DNA from: Irpex lacteus
Taxonomy: Eukaryota; Basidiomycota; Agaricomycetes; Polyporales; Irpicaceae
NCBI GenBank assembly: GCA_001986395.2
Contig: MQVO02000138.1
Location: 1 to 23,611, forward strand
Direction: 5' to 3'
DNA length: 23,611 bases
Shown: piece by piece, positions 9,709 to 19,506 of the stretch
How positions within the stretch are numbered: position 1 is the stretch's first letter
How the letters are laid out: every line of letters starts with the position of its first letter
Made by a program: the position numbers and the translations under genes
The notes under the pieces: model-generated
What the model saw: the letters and a program-made list of their open reading frames with translations, nothing else
The model's database searches: none
What the model was told of the DNA's origin: nothing

Positions 9709-10092
9709 TATTGTGTGCCTTCTGTGTTCCCAACTGTGTTCTGACTCCTTGTGTGATTTCTTCATCTCCTGTCCGCTGCTGCGTTTCTCTCTGTCACTGC
9801 CATCTCTGTAGTCAGCAGCATTGTATCTAGCAGTCTCCGGCATTCACTTTAGCTCACTCACAACCTTCTAGCTTTACTTTCAGCTAAACTCCTCGCCATA
9901 ACCATTCTCGGATATCGCTGTAGTCATTCCATTCCCCTCACCTGAACAACTGAGCTAGCTCGACCAACGACAAGTCCAGCGACCCTCAGGACAGACTGCC
10001 AGTGCCTATCTTCCACTCTTCCCATCAGTTGTGAGGGTTGATTATTTCAGCTCTCTCATTTCTAGGTTCTTCGCAGTTAGTCACGACAAAGT

Positions 10093-10110
10093 TGGAGCCC
10101 ACCGCGAGGG
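10093..10110 (+). other. Candidate primer-binding site just after the LTR
   Basis: The stretch begins TGGAGCCCACCGCG, with TGG complementary to a tRNA CCA end, and follows the proposed LTR end ...GACA by four bases. It resembles, from memory, the TTGGCGCCCACCGTGGGG stretch in leaders of some plant Gypsy elements. I cannot match it to a specific tRNA. Confidence 0.33.
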
Positions 10111-10142
10111 GGGGAAATATCTAACAGCACTATCTGCCAAAC

Positions 10143-13100
10143 ATGGCTCATCAACCCAACACCAGCAGTTCTTTCAACCCACCATACGTGGAGCAGGCCT
10201 CCTCGTTCCAGAATATCCGAAGCAGCGGAGATGACGTCTCCTCCGAATCAAGCATTCCTGATACTCAGTCACAATTTAGTAATGACTCTCAATCCTACTC
10301 AGGCTTGCCAGGGCCGAGCCGTGCAGAAGAAAAGAGACCTGCACCACCGCCGCCAACTTTTCAGCCAAGTAGACCGTTTGGAATGTCACCGAACCCACCA
10401 ATGCCAGGACCATCAATGCCTCACATTCCTCAGATGCCTCAGAGGTCCATGCCACCACCAGTACCGCCAATGGCGCCACCTGGAATTAACCTTCCACAGC
10501 CTTTCTTAACAGATGCGTACTTGAGAACGTACCCCGGAGTTTATCCTACAATTCAAAGACATAAAGATACCGGAGTTGCTAGCTTGCCCATTGCAGGCAG
10601 CAAAGAAGCTCCACATACCTTTAAGGGAAACTATACCAAGATCAAAGATTTCATCCGACACTATGAGCGTCTGTGCGATATCAAGCTTATCCATGATGAC
10701 CGTGATCGCATTGCCAACATTGGGCAATACTGCGTTGAACGGGTCCGATTAGTACTTGAAGGTCTACCCAGCTTTTTGGGAAATGATTGGGATCTCTTCA
10801 AGGATGAATTCATGAAGGCTTATGACAGCGAAAGAGCAGACCCCAAGTTCCGGCAACATGACCTATTAAAGTATGTCAAGCGCACTAGGGCGGAACCCGC
10901 TTTTGAGAAAATCGAAAAATGGCACAAGTATAACCGAGGTTTCATCCGCATTGCCGGCAGCCTTCTAAGGCATCAAAAGATGTCAGCTCGAGAAGTGGAC
11001 CTGTACTTCTGGAAAGGTATTCCGGTTACCCTACGAAAGGAAATCGAACAACGGATACTATTAAACCAGCCTCACCATAATTTCCAAATTCCATTCAGAG
11101 CTAATGACGTCCGAAAGGCAGCAGAACAGCTGCTACAACGAACCAAGATTGAGCAGGAGATATTACCCTCCGATGATGAACGGTCATCTCACCGCAATGC
11201 CAGAATGTCGGACAGCGATTCTGAGTCCTCAGATTCCAGTTCTTCAAGCTCCTCCAGCTCATCATCACTATCAGACTCAAGTGATGAAGAAAAAGCTACC
11301 CGTCGCAAGAAATCTGATAACTCAAGTAAGCATTCAGGAAAATCATCTCATCATAGCAAACACCATTCCCACAAGGAAAAGTCAGTAAAACCCACAAAAT
11401 CAGCCAGCTCTCGCAAGGATCCTGAAATTGGATTCACTCCTTTACCAGCCGCAGGCAAGTCAGCAGACAGCCCAGCACTTGGTAAAGCCAAAGGTGATAC
11501 AGATGTGAACATACTAATTGACAAGCTGGCGAAAATGTCCTTGACGGATCCAGCTTACCCTTCACTATATTTAGCAGCTGTACAGCAGAGTCCGTACGTT
11601 CAAATTGTCCTAGATAGCATACATCAGCAGCGAGCTTTGCAAGCTCAAGTTATGGGCATGCCTACTAATAGTCCACAGCCTCCGCAACAGTCCATGCAGT
11701 CATTCCGCTCGCAACCTCGTAATCGAGTACCAGCGGAAGAAAGAGAGCATCCTCGCTTCCTGGACCAGAAAGACGCAATGTGCTATGGATGCGAAGGGAC
11801 AGGCCATCAAATGGGAAACTGTCCTGAGATAGCCAAGCTAATTAGCGCTGGCATTGTCCATCGACAAGTTGGAGGACGCTTACACTGGAATCATACAGAG
11901 AATGCAGTGCGCCGACTACCTGGGGAACCTTGGGTAGAAGCAATCAAGCGCCAAAGTCCAGTACCCGTGCCAGGCAATTTTGCAGTAATTGAAGAATACA
12001 CAGATGAATCAGAAGATGACTCTCAAGGCTACTACAACGAAGAATACTACGAGGACACAGAATACCAAGATTTCCATCAAGGATATTTGGGAGAAGTTGA
12101 AGAAGACGAATATGAATCAGATTATGAGGATTACGCCGAAACCTTCGCTGCAACCAGGCCAGAAAGAAATATCAGAACTAACCGGAAAGAGCAGTTTGAA
12201 GGAGTGGTATTACCCTCAAAGAAAGAAACAGAACAACGGCGCGCAGTGCGCACCGGAAATCCTAACGAACCCCAGTTAGTAAGAGCCGGACCCGGTCGTT
12301 CAGCACCAGGATATCAGCCAAATAATAGCACTCCTAGTGGTCCACGGCCACCCTTTCAGGTAAATCAGCCTCAGCAGGCAAATAACACACCTGCTAAACC
12401 AGTGTTGGCTCCAGCAAATGGGCCACGAGCTTTTGACAGAACCAAGTATCGTTCCAACTTTGATCCCAATGATAGCGACCAACTAATGGAAGATGTTAGC
12501 TTGCCAAAACCCAATCCATTCCCACCAAAGATAAAACCGGCACCCAGAGTAAACCGAAATGACCAAGAACAAGAAGCGGCCAAAGAACGCATGGCCCGAA
12601 AATCAGAGATCCAGAACCAAGTTGACTCTCATAGAGTTTTGAACAAACTGCTCCAGACACCAGTTACACTAGCAGTCGGAGAGGTTCTGGGAGTCTCTAA
12701 AGAAATGTCACATCAGCTCCAAGAAGCTATCAAGGTAAAAGCGGCCAGACCAGTTACTAATACTACCAAACCCACAGATCAGCCACCTAAAGAAAATGTA
12801 GCACCCATCCGAGCTATGGCCAATCTAGGAAAGGCATATGCAGGACAGACCATGATCCCACCCACGCTCCCGTTCCCAACTCGATCTCGAGCAGGGCTGA
12901 TTAAAGTAGCCATTTACTTTGGTAATGAGGAAAAGAAGAAGGAAGTCAAAGCAATCATAGACACTGGGTCTGAATTAAACATTGTCAAGTTTGACTTCTG
13001 GAAAGAATGGATTCGCATGCCGCGTGATATCAGCAACCCTGTGCGATTATCTGATGCCAATGGCGGCTCTGCTCAGCTAAATGGGGAAGTCAAGGGCGTC

Positions 13101-15149
13101 AAATTAGATATGGGATCATTCTTCACAATGGCTAACCTATATATCGGTGCCAATCCCCCATTCGACTTGCTGCTGGGACGCTCCTGGCAACAGGGGAATT
13201 ACGTATCAATTGATGAGCGAGAAGACGGCACTTACCTCTTGTTTAAGAACTCCCGCTTAACCCATGTCAAGTATGAATTACCCGCCATAATAGAAGACAG
13301 CAGTTCAGAAAACCGAGGCGATATTCAGCAATATGTCAATTCGCAATTCTCGTATATGGCTACATTAGGTGATGAGATAACAGGGAGTCATGAAGACATT
13401 GAAAGCACTGCCAGGATCGAGGAAGTCGCCGAATCAGAATCTGAGCCCAGGAATACCGTGATTACCGCAGGCGCTGATGAAAATCAGGCACTGAGTACTG
13501 TCATCACCAGATCTACCCATCCAATCTTGACAAATCGGCGATCAGCAACCTCGGAAACTTTGGCAATGAGAACTGAACCTACACATGGGACCCGTTCGGA
13601 ATATGTGCAATGGTATTCAGTAGTGCCTACCGGCGCAATATTCCCGCTTGACAGAATGACGAGATCACAATACCTGCGTCACCGTACCGAGGGACCTGTG
13701 CCCAGAGTTCAACACAGACCAGTTAGCAGAATGGCTACTGTAGAAGAAATAAATGAAGAACAAGAGGAAGGAGAAATAATTCCTGAAACCCCATCCCCAG
13801 ATTCTGAGCAATCTGCTGGGCATCTAGATAGAGCACCTACTGAGTCTTCAGTGACGCTAAGTGACCATTATAGCACATGCGCCAACCCCAGTGAGACTGA
13901 GGGAAGCTCGAGTAATTTTTCAAACGTCGGCCTAGTCGCTGACGCTGTACATGAACCTGTTAACGATGGCAGAATTAATTACAGCACTCGTGAACAGATT
14001 GAGCAACTTACTGACGCCGCATATCGCCTACAGCAGCTAGTCCAGTCAGCTTCGGTAAACAACAGCTCCCGGCGAGTGTACCATAACGCATATCAAGAAG
14101 CAATACGACATTTAATCCAAGCACGTCGGGCATTCCAGAGACATCAAGCACAGGAGAGAAACCCGCAGGAGGAAGCCGACAGGCTCAGCCGACCGCCAAA
14201 CTCACCAGTGATACGAGCACGCCCACGTCGATCACACCGATCAGTCCATGAAATATTTATATTGCCAACCCCGCCGCGACCAGCACTGCCGGAGATTACG
14301 ACTACTAGTAGTACATCGTTCTTCGCATCAGTACGACCAGCCTATAATACAACTTCATCCACTCTCACTCTGCATGAAGAACAGCCAGTTAGTAACACAA
14401 CCGTGCGAGTAGAGATAGGAACCACGCCTGTGCCCGGACTTGAGCGCAGCGCAGCAGCCCTATTGCGTAGCCTAAGAGATGAAACACATACCCTGCAGGA
14501 CAGTGAGCAGCGCCGCGAGCATAATATGAGTAGAGCCACTTACGGTAATGAACGACGTCCCAGCCGCAGGGCAGAGAACCGCCATCGAATAGGAGAACTA
14601 GCAAGAGGAGTGAGCCCGCCGGTAAACTATGAGCAGCACGACAACTTACTAAGAAACGCCTCGCGACGTGCTGACGGCCACGTATTTGCCGGTGCACAAC
14701 ACGCGCGTGACCGATCCCTAACGAGACCTCCGTCAGTACACCTCCGAGACCATGAACAAGGAAGAACTTACGTTAGGGAACATCACGTATCGCCAACTGA
14801 TGATGGATATCTCGCGGACGACGACGCGAGCAGAACCTCGCGTGTAGTTCTTGACTTTGGTCTGGGAATGGAACAGTCAGCGCACGAGCTCGCAAGGTCT
14901 CGAAGTACTTACCACAACAATAGCCATAGTCCTAGTGAGCAGGAAAGAATGCGGGAAAGGTTCGCGAATAGTCGCAATAGAACGCGAAGGGTACGCGACG
15001 ATGCCGCTGAGAGTGACGAAAGTCAGTTCGAGCCACCCGAGGAAGTATGGTGGAGCCAGTTCTACTCACCTAGTCAGAAGCCAGCAGAGGCCTGCGTAGT
15101 TTGCGCCAACCTGAATCCGCGACCGCCCTTTTGTAGGGGCCACTATTGA
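10143..15149 (+). CDS. gag: Gypsy Gag-protease polyprotein (1668 aa)
   Basis: The ATG at 10143 sits in good context (A at -3, G at +4). Residues 1-135 are Pro/Ser-rich and disordered. Residues ~150-340 are helical with the character of a retrotransposon Gag (capsid) domain. A Ser tract lies at 356-383. A CCHC zinc knuckle (C547, C550, H555, C560; CX2CX4HX4C) would bind RNA. A retropepsin-like protease follows, with DTGS at 940-943 and a LLLGRSW motif near 1012-1018. About 600 further residues are low-complexity and Arg/Glu/Ser-rich, ending in CVVCANLNPRPPFCRGHY, a possible second zinc site (C1651, C1654, C1664, H1667). No RT is fused, matching the protease-less pol frames. The frame is undamaged, so this copy may still make particles. 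The TGA is followed 25 bases later by a GTAAGT donor-like motif of unknown meaning. Confidence 0.9.
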   Translation: MAHQPNTSSSFNPPYVEQASSFQNIRSSGDDVSSESSIPDTQSQFSNDSQSYSGLPGPSRAEEKRPAPPPPTFQPSRPFGMSPNPPMPGPSMPHIPQMPQRSMPPPVPPMAPPGINLPQPFLTDAYLRTYPGVYPTIQRHKDTGVASLPIAGSKEAPHTFKGNYTKIKDFIRHYERLCDIKLIHDDRDRIANIGQYCVERVRLVLEGLPSFLGNDWDLFKDEFMKAYDSERADPKFRQHDLLKYVKRTRAEPAFEKIEKWHKYNRGFIRIAGSLLRHQKMSAREVDLYFWKGIPVTLRKEIEQRILLNQPHHNFQIPFRANDVRKAAEQLLQRTKIEQEILPSDDERSSHRNARMSDSDSESSDSSSSSSSSSSSLSDSSDEEKATRRKKSDNSSKHSGKSSHHSKHHSHKEKSVKPTKSASSRKDPEIGFTPLPAAGKSADSPALGKAKGDTDVNILIDKLAKMSLTDPAYPSLYLAAVQQSPYVQIVLDSIHQQRALQAQVMGMPTNSPQPPQQSMQSFRSQPRNRVPAEEREHPRFLDQKDAMCYGCEGTGHQMGNCPEIAKLISAGIVHRQVGGRLHWNHTENAVRRLPGEPWVEAIKRQSPVPVPGNFAVIEEYTDESEDDSQGYYNEEYYEDTEYQDFHQGYLGEVEEDEYESDYEDYAETFAATRPERNIRTNRKEQFEGVVLPSKKETEQRRAVRTGNPNEPQLVRAGPGRSAPGYQPNNSTPSGPRPPFQVNQPQQANNTPAKPVLAPANGPRAFDRTKYRSNFDPNDSDQLMEDVSLPKPNPFPPKIKPAPRVNRNDQEQEAAKERMARKSEIQNQVDSHRVLNKLLQTPVTLAVGEVLGVSKEMSHQLQEAIKVKAARPVTNTTKPTDQPPKENVAPIRAMANLGKAYAGQTMIPPTLPFPTRSRAGLIKVAIYFGNEEKKKEVKAIIDTGSELNIVKFDFWKEWIRMPRDISNPVRLSDANGGSAQLNGEVKGVKLDMGSFFTMANLYIGANPPFDLLLGRSWQQGNYVSIDEREDGTYLLFKNSRLTHVKYELPAIIEDSSSENRGDIQQYVNSQFSYMATLGDEITGSHEDIESTARIEEVAESESEPRNTVITAGADENQALSTVITRSTHPILTNRRSATSETLAMRTEPTHGTRSEYVQWYSVVPTGAIFPLDRMTRSQYLRHRTEGPVPRVQHRPVSRMATVEEINEEQEEGEIIPETPSPDSEQSAGHLDRAPTESSVTLSDHYSTCANPSETEGSSSNFSNVGLVADAVHEPVNDGRINYSTREQIEQLTDAAYRLQQLVQSASVNNSSRRVYHNAYQEAIRHLIQARRAFQRHQAQERNPQEEADRLSRPPNSPVIRARPRRSHRSVHEIFILPTPPRPALPEITTTSSTSFFASVRPAYNTTSSTLTLHEEQPVSNTTVRVEIGTTPVPGLERSAAALLRSLRDETHTLQDSEQRREHNMSRATYGNERRPSRRAENRHRIGELARGVSPPVNYEQHDNLLRNASRRADGHVFAGAQHARDRSLTRPPSVHLRDHEQGRTYVREHHVSPTDDGYLADDDASRTSRVVLDFGLGMEQSAHELARSRSTYHNNSHSPSEQERMRERFANSRNRTRRVRDDAAESDESQFEPPEEVWWSQFYSPSQKPAEACVVCANLNPRPPFCRGHY

Positions 15150-15857
15150 AGATCTCATCAGTGTACGCAAAGATGTAAGTGAAACAGTATTTGACTTACC
15201 GGAAACCCGGAGCCCCGCCTGCCTCCCCCAATAGCACGAGGCATCGCCCGAAAAGTGAATACGCCATGCGGCTAGAACACTTCCTAAGAAAACGAATTTG
15301 TAGATGAATCAGTAAACAATGACCTCAGCCTGACGCTAGCCTCGTGTTCAGCACTCACCTGACGTTGAACCCGAGTGCTCCCCTTGCTAACAACCAAGCA
15401 TCGCACCTACCAAGCCCGTTGCCTAATCAATACGTACCATGAGTTGTCACGCACCTAGCCCATGCCTGAACAACGCGACCGCCCTCACAAGCCTCCCTAT
15501 GACCTCATAAACAGAAAAGACAATGAGGACTCACATTGATTCACGGGTGCCCGTCTGAAACCGCCAATTGAAACGTCTTGAGACCGAGTATCCGACGAAG
15601 AGCGGTAAGGCGTTGAAGAGAGACGGCTGGCCAAGCTAACCAGACGACCAGTAAGGAGGGAGGGGAGCGGTAGGCCAGACAAGGACGAAAAAGGGCAGCG
15701 AGAAAGGCTAGCCACGTCTGAAGAACAGTAAAGAAATGAATATTAGCGACAAGTATAAAAGGGACAGGTTGCGACGCACCAGAGATTCCCATATCCCCAG
15801 CTTCAATTCCTACAAACAACCACCCATCCACCTCTTGCTTCGCTAGCCGTCCCGGAC
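15150..15857 (+). other. Gag to ORF-X spacer with promoter
   Basis: No open frame with coding character is present. The first half has no recognisable features apart from GTAAGT at 15175. The second half contains a TATA box at 15754, then pyrimidine/AC-rich leader sequence running to the ORF-X start at 15858, as in a normal RNA polymerase II promoter. Confidence 0.5.
15754..15760 (+). promoter_or_regulatory. TATA box of ORF-X
   Basis: TATAAAA followed by GGGACAGG, 98 bases upstream of the ORF-X ATG. This spacing puts transcription start near 15785, with a roughly 70-nt leader. It implies that ORF-X is transcribed on its own, not only as part of an LTR-driven message. Confidence 0.6.
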
Positions 15858-18738
15858 ATGACGGCAGCCACGTATCGAGAATGGGGCCCCGGCCTCTACT
15901 ATACCACCCACACCGTCCACAACCACCCTGAGATACTCGACAAACTCACCGAAGGACTGACGTTGCAGCCCGAGAAGGGCAGCACGCCGGTCACGTTCGC
16001 CCTCGACCAGCCCGACTATCTGCTCGACAACTACCTCATGGCCTCAGAGGACAGGGATATCCCCTCTCTGAAACCCCCACTCCTGCTTTCTGGGCAAACT
16101 TTCGAACGCCACAGCGTTCAGGTTAGCTCGAAGGGAAGCGAAGTACATACCTTTCATATCCCATACGCCACGCTCAGTCTCCCCGACGTCTACTCCGGTC
16201 TTCCTAAGTACACACGCGTCCACGCCGTCCTCCAAGTCATCACCGAGGGCAAGAAGGGCGAACTGATCGCCATGGACTCTGTCGACCGTACAGAATATGG
16301 AGTGTACCGCGACCAGCGGTGGGCCTATGTGCGAGGAGCCGGCGGACAGCCCGAAGTGTACCTCTACGGTACTGACAACGAGCTTGATAGTTACGTGTTC
16401 GAGGAATTGTCGGCCGAGCAGATGGTACAAGAGATGGAGGAGTCGGTTGGAAGGGATGCGGATAGGAGGTCTGGAGACCGCCTCCTTGACGATGGAGAGA
16501 AGATAAGGGCGACGAACGAAGCGTGGTGGGACGCGCGACGCAAGTGGTCCCGAGAGTATAATGATCGAGTGATGCGGGAACATGCCGAGATCGTGGCTAA
16601 ACGCAAGGCTGCTGAGGCGGCCAAGATTAGCTCGTCAGATAAAGGTACGAGTTCACGTGGCAGAAGTGATAAGATTGGTCACTTAACTGTCTCGTGGCAT
16701 AGACGCGCTCTCAGGTGAGGCTACAGCGGCGATCACCGGGAACCCTGTTCCTGATCGTGCCCCGGTCGATCAACCTGCCTCTTCGTCTCAGCCATCTGCC
16801 CCTCCTTTCGCCCCCACTGTCCCTTCCCCGCTGCGCAACTCCATCACTCTTCCCGACTCCCCTGCTGAGACTCTCGTCGACTCCGAGCCCCTCGTTCCCA
16901 ACGCCAACTCTGTCCCCAGCGGCCCCAGTTCGTCCACCACTCGTCCCTCTGCCACCAACACTGTCCCTTCCACGTCCGTCTCAAAGACCGTGTACCCTCA
17001 AACCATCGCCATCGCCGACCCCAACAACAGCTATGAGCCTCGCCTCGTCGTCAAGCAGCCCCACATCTCCGACTCGGACTCTGAGATCGATGAGCTGGAC
17101 TCCAGCTCTGATTCAGAGGACGAGGTTCTCGTCTCACGACCCTCGTCGCCCTCCGCCAACGCGTCCGTACCCTTCGTTCCCACCACGCGAGCCCTGGAGA
17201 AGAAGAAGGCGGTAGCTGCAAGGAAGAAGAACTTAGTAGTCTCGAGGAGGATGACTTTACGGTCGGGCAAACGTACTGGTGCGTGTTGCCAGCCCTCCTT
17301 TACAGCTCTAAGGAAGCTGACCATAGCGTCCCTCTACAAGGCAAGTCCCCCGTCCCTGCCGACCAGCCTATGACGGCGTCGACAGAAGAGCTCATGGCGG
17401 ACATATTTGGCACCGACTGGGACGGAGACATATCGATGGACGAGTCGTCTGATGACGCTGTCGTCGTCGATGCTCCTGGACCTGCCGATGCTACGCCTGT
17501 GAACCCAGCCCCAGAGCCAGTCGTTCCCAACGGTCCCACGCCTAGCGAGGAGCAGGTCGAACGCGAGCTGAGCGTAGCTCTGCACACAGGACTTCAGACA
17601 CCCCCTCCCGAGGAGCCGTTCTCGCCAGCTACGGGAGCTAATCGAGTAAGGCTGCCGAACGGAGCGGTGCCCAGCGAGCCTCTTGCGCGGTCAGGTATGT
17701 GGTATACAAATGCGCTAGTACGATTGCGTGCTAACCTGCGTATTACTACTAGCATTGCCACCACGCCCTGAGAACCCTACCGCCAACGAGCTGACTCTAG
17801 CCGTTCCCCCTTCACTCCTCATCATCCGACGACCATCCGTTAACGACCCCAGCAGCGAGCTGCAGTATCCTTACGAGGATACTGTCCCTAATACCCCCGT
17901 CGACGACATGGACACCAGCATCCACCCTCCACCCCTACAACCACTCACACCGACGTCGCCCTCTGACTCTCACGAGGCTGGCAGCCTCCGAGTAGTGGCA
18001 GACGACGGCCAGGCGAACGCGCCGTCCACGGCTGCTCCCGTCAACGTCGTATCGTTGCTCGCAAGGGCAACATCGATGGCCCCGGTCATGAGTTCGTTGG
18101 TCCCTGACTCCCCTAGATCCCCTTCGCCCTCACTGAACGGAGGCGCAAGACTCCCCTCATCGACCACTCAACCCGCCATCCCCGCCGACCGTGCTGTCCA
18201 GCAGCATCAGTTCAGCCTGCCTACCGTGTCTACCAAGGTAGAGGCCCTCGGCGTCGACGACGGCAGCTTCGTGGCCCCGTTTGGTCACTGCGCAGACGAT
18301 ACCCCATTACCTTACACTTTCTACGCCCCCGTTCTTCAGCCCATCGCCATGCATATTCAGATTCGCCGCTTCTGCTGCAGCGTCCTCGAGTATGCTTCCC
18401 TCGTCGCGCTCGACAAGGGCCTCAACGCCTACATCCGACACCTCCACAGCATCATCGACGACGCCAATCTCTACAAGTACCACGACGTCTACCACGTTCG
18501 ATCCGAGTGGAGTGGCAATCCGTTCCTCTATGCGATGGAACAGTTCCGCCTCACTCAGATCCTCCATTTCTTCGACGACCTCGACCCCAACCGTGAGAGT
18601 GCCCGGCTCTCATCGCTCGTCGAGCTCATCAACGAGGTTCTTCACGTCACGGTAGCCAAGTCGGACTGGAATATGATCGCTCGCCAACGTCTTTCTGGAT
18701 TTTACGGACCACCCTTTTCCATGCCCCTTCACCCATGA
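15858..18738 (+). CDS. ORF-X: four-exon gene for a 900-aa protein of unknown function
   Basis: Exons 15858-16644, 16703-17278, 17341-17694 and 17753-18738 sum to 2703 nt (900 codons plus TGA). All three introns (58, 62, 58 nt) are GT..AG and phase 1; introns 2 and 3 have CTGAC or CTAAC branch sites 17-19 nt before the acceptor. Residues 1-~185 look folded (GPGLYYTTHTVHNHPEIL near the start); ~190-262 are a highly charged probable coiled coil. Residues 263-~750 are Pro/Ser/Thr-rich and disordered, with an acidic patch (~386-403) and a basic, nuclear-signal-like stretch (~426-453). Residues ~757-900 look helical. I recognise no named domain. Codons are visibly C-rich at third positions, unlike the flanking gag and pol genes. 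A TATA box lies at 15754. The gene could be element cargo or a host gene; the exon structure is more certain than the role. Confidence 0.75.
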
Positions 18739-19097
18739 TTATGTCGCACTCACACCCTCAACACGTATACCTCTTCTGTCCCCATTTCACACTTGTCCCG
18801 TCTATGTACTTGTATCCTATTCCTGCACCCCCGCCAAACCCTCACACCTCTTCCATTTCCTCTCGACGAGTTCGATTTGATCTCCCACCGTCTCCGCCAT
18901 CGCATTCTTCACTCCCTGTACCACTAGTTGTCCCCGATCCTATGCCTTATGCCCCATCCTCTACCTTCCATTATGCCCTTCCACTTGCCTCTGTAACATG
19001 GTCTTGTACTTGTACTCATTTCGCACAACACTACGCCCATTATTATGGCTCTCGTCGCGTAGCTCTTTTTCTTGTAGTAGTCGGTGTTCGTCGATGA
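18735..19097 (+). CDS. Possible small ORF (120 aa) overlapping the ORF-X stop
   Basis: The ATG at 18735 overlaps the ORF-X TGA as ATGA. The 120 codons are Pro/Ser/His-rich, and the middle (RRVRFDLPPSPP, then FHYALPLASVTW) reads more like real protein than the rest. It may be a short downstream ORF, a remnant of another gene, or chance in a pyrimidine-rich 3' region. No domain is recognised. Confidence 0.2.
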   Translation: MIMSHSHPQHVYLFCPHFTLVPSMYLYPIPAPPPNPHTSSISSRRVRFDLPPSPPSHSSLPVPLVVPDPMPYAPSSTFHYALPLASVTWSCTCTHFAQHYAHYYGSRRVALFLVVVGVRR

Positions 19098-19442
19098 CGC
19101 AAGTTTTTTTCGTTGTGCTCTAAATTCATCTCTTGTTTCCCTTAACCTTCAGGCGTGATACCACTTCTCCATCACTCATGCCTGACCGCTTAAGTTGTAA
19201 GTATCATAGAACTTTATGTTCTGCTGATGCTCACTCTACAAAGAGATGCCTAAGATAGTTAATACCTTATGTTTCTTCCTTCAGGAGGAAAAACTCTTTC
19301 TTATGCATTCAAGCCTACATTTTTATGTTCACCTTCCGCTTCATTGGACAGTTTATGTCTTGAACCTTATAATACTTATCATCTTAACTCTACTTAGTCC
19401 TTTCTGTTATACGGCGCCCTACGCGACTTATACTCTAACTCC

Positions 19443-19464
19443 GATGCTACCCTGTTGTAGCATC
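19443..19464 (+). other. Perfect 8-bp stem hairpin before pol
   Basis: GATGCTAC, loop CCTGTT, then GTAGCATC: an exact inverted repeat with a 6-nt loop. It is followed after eight bases by the C15T5 run. It could affect reverse transcription, translation or termination; no function is shown. Confidence 0.45.
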
Positions 19465-19472
19465 AAAAACAA

Positions 19473-19487
19473 CCCCCCCCCCCCCCC
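19473..19487 (+). repeat. Homopolymer run of 15 C
   Basis: Fifteen consecutive C followed by five T, directly upstream of the pol frame. Such runs are prone to length change in replication and in sequencing, so the local base count may be wrong. Confidence 0.9.
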
Positions 19488-19506
19488 TTTTTACAACTAA
19501 CTATCA

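Larger units (their letters stand above)
8885..10088 (+). repeat. Probable 5' LTR of the plus-strand element (no partner seen)
   Basis: Candidate ends are TGTCG at 8885 and CGACA at 10084-10088, a matching 5-bp inverted terminus. The right end is placed four bases before a candidate primer-binding site (10093). A TATA box at 9340 would split U3 (~480 bp) from R/U5. An alternative left end is TGTTTGACACC near 8901. No second copy exists in the window, so ends and even LTR identity are inferred from position and termini. Confidence 0.38.
19098..19506 (+). other. Pyrimidine-rich stretch upstream of pol
   Basis: The plus strand is T- and C-rich and has only one short weak frame. It contains a donor-like GTAAGTATC at 19197, a perfect 8-bp hairpin (19443-19464), a run of 15 C then 5 T (19473-19492), and CTAAC at 19497-19501 just before the pol frame. 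It is probably the untranslated or intronic sequence leading into pol. Confidence 0.4.

Noticed and set aside
9548..9843. Minus-strand open frames with Arg-Asp / Arg-Gln repeats
   Set aside because: They arise from the TCTCTG microsatellite read in reverse; there is no other coding signal.
15175..15180. GTAAGT shortly after the gag stop, as a donor for splicing gag-protease to pol
   Set aside because: The gag TGA at 15147-15149 lies upstream of the donor, so splicing there could not fuse the two proteins.
16715..17215. Pro/Ser-rich 166-codon plus-strand frame, and similar ones at 17031-17324 (-) and 18281-18655 (+)
   Set aside because: They are off-frame readings of the C-rich ORF-X exons. 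The exon frames join cleanly through three good introns.
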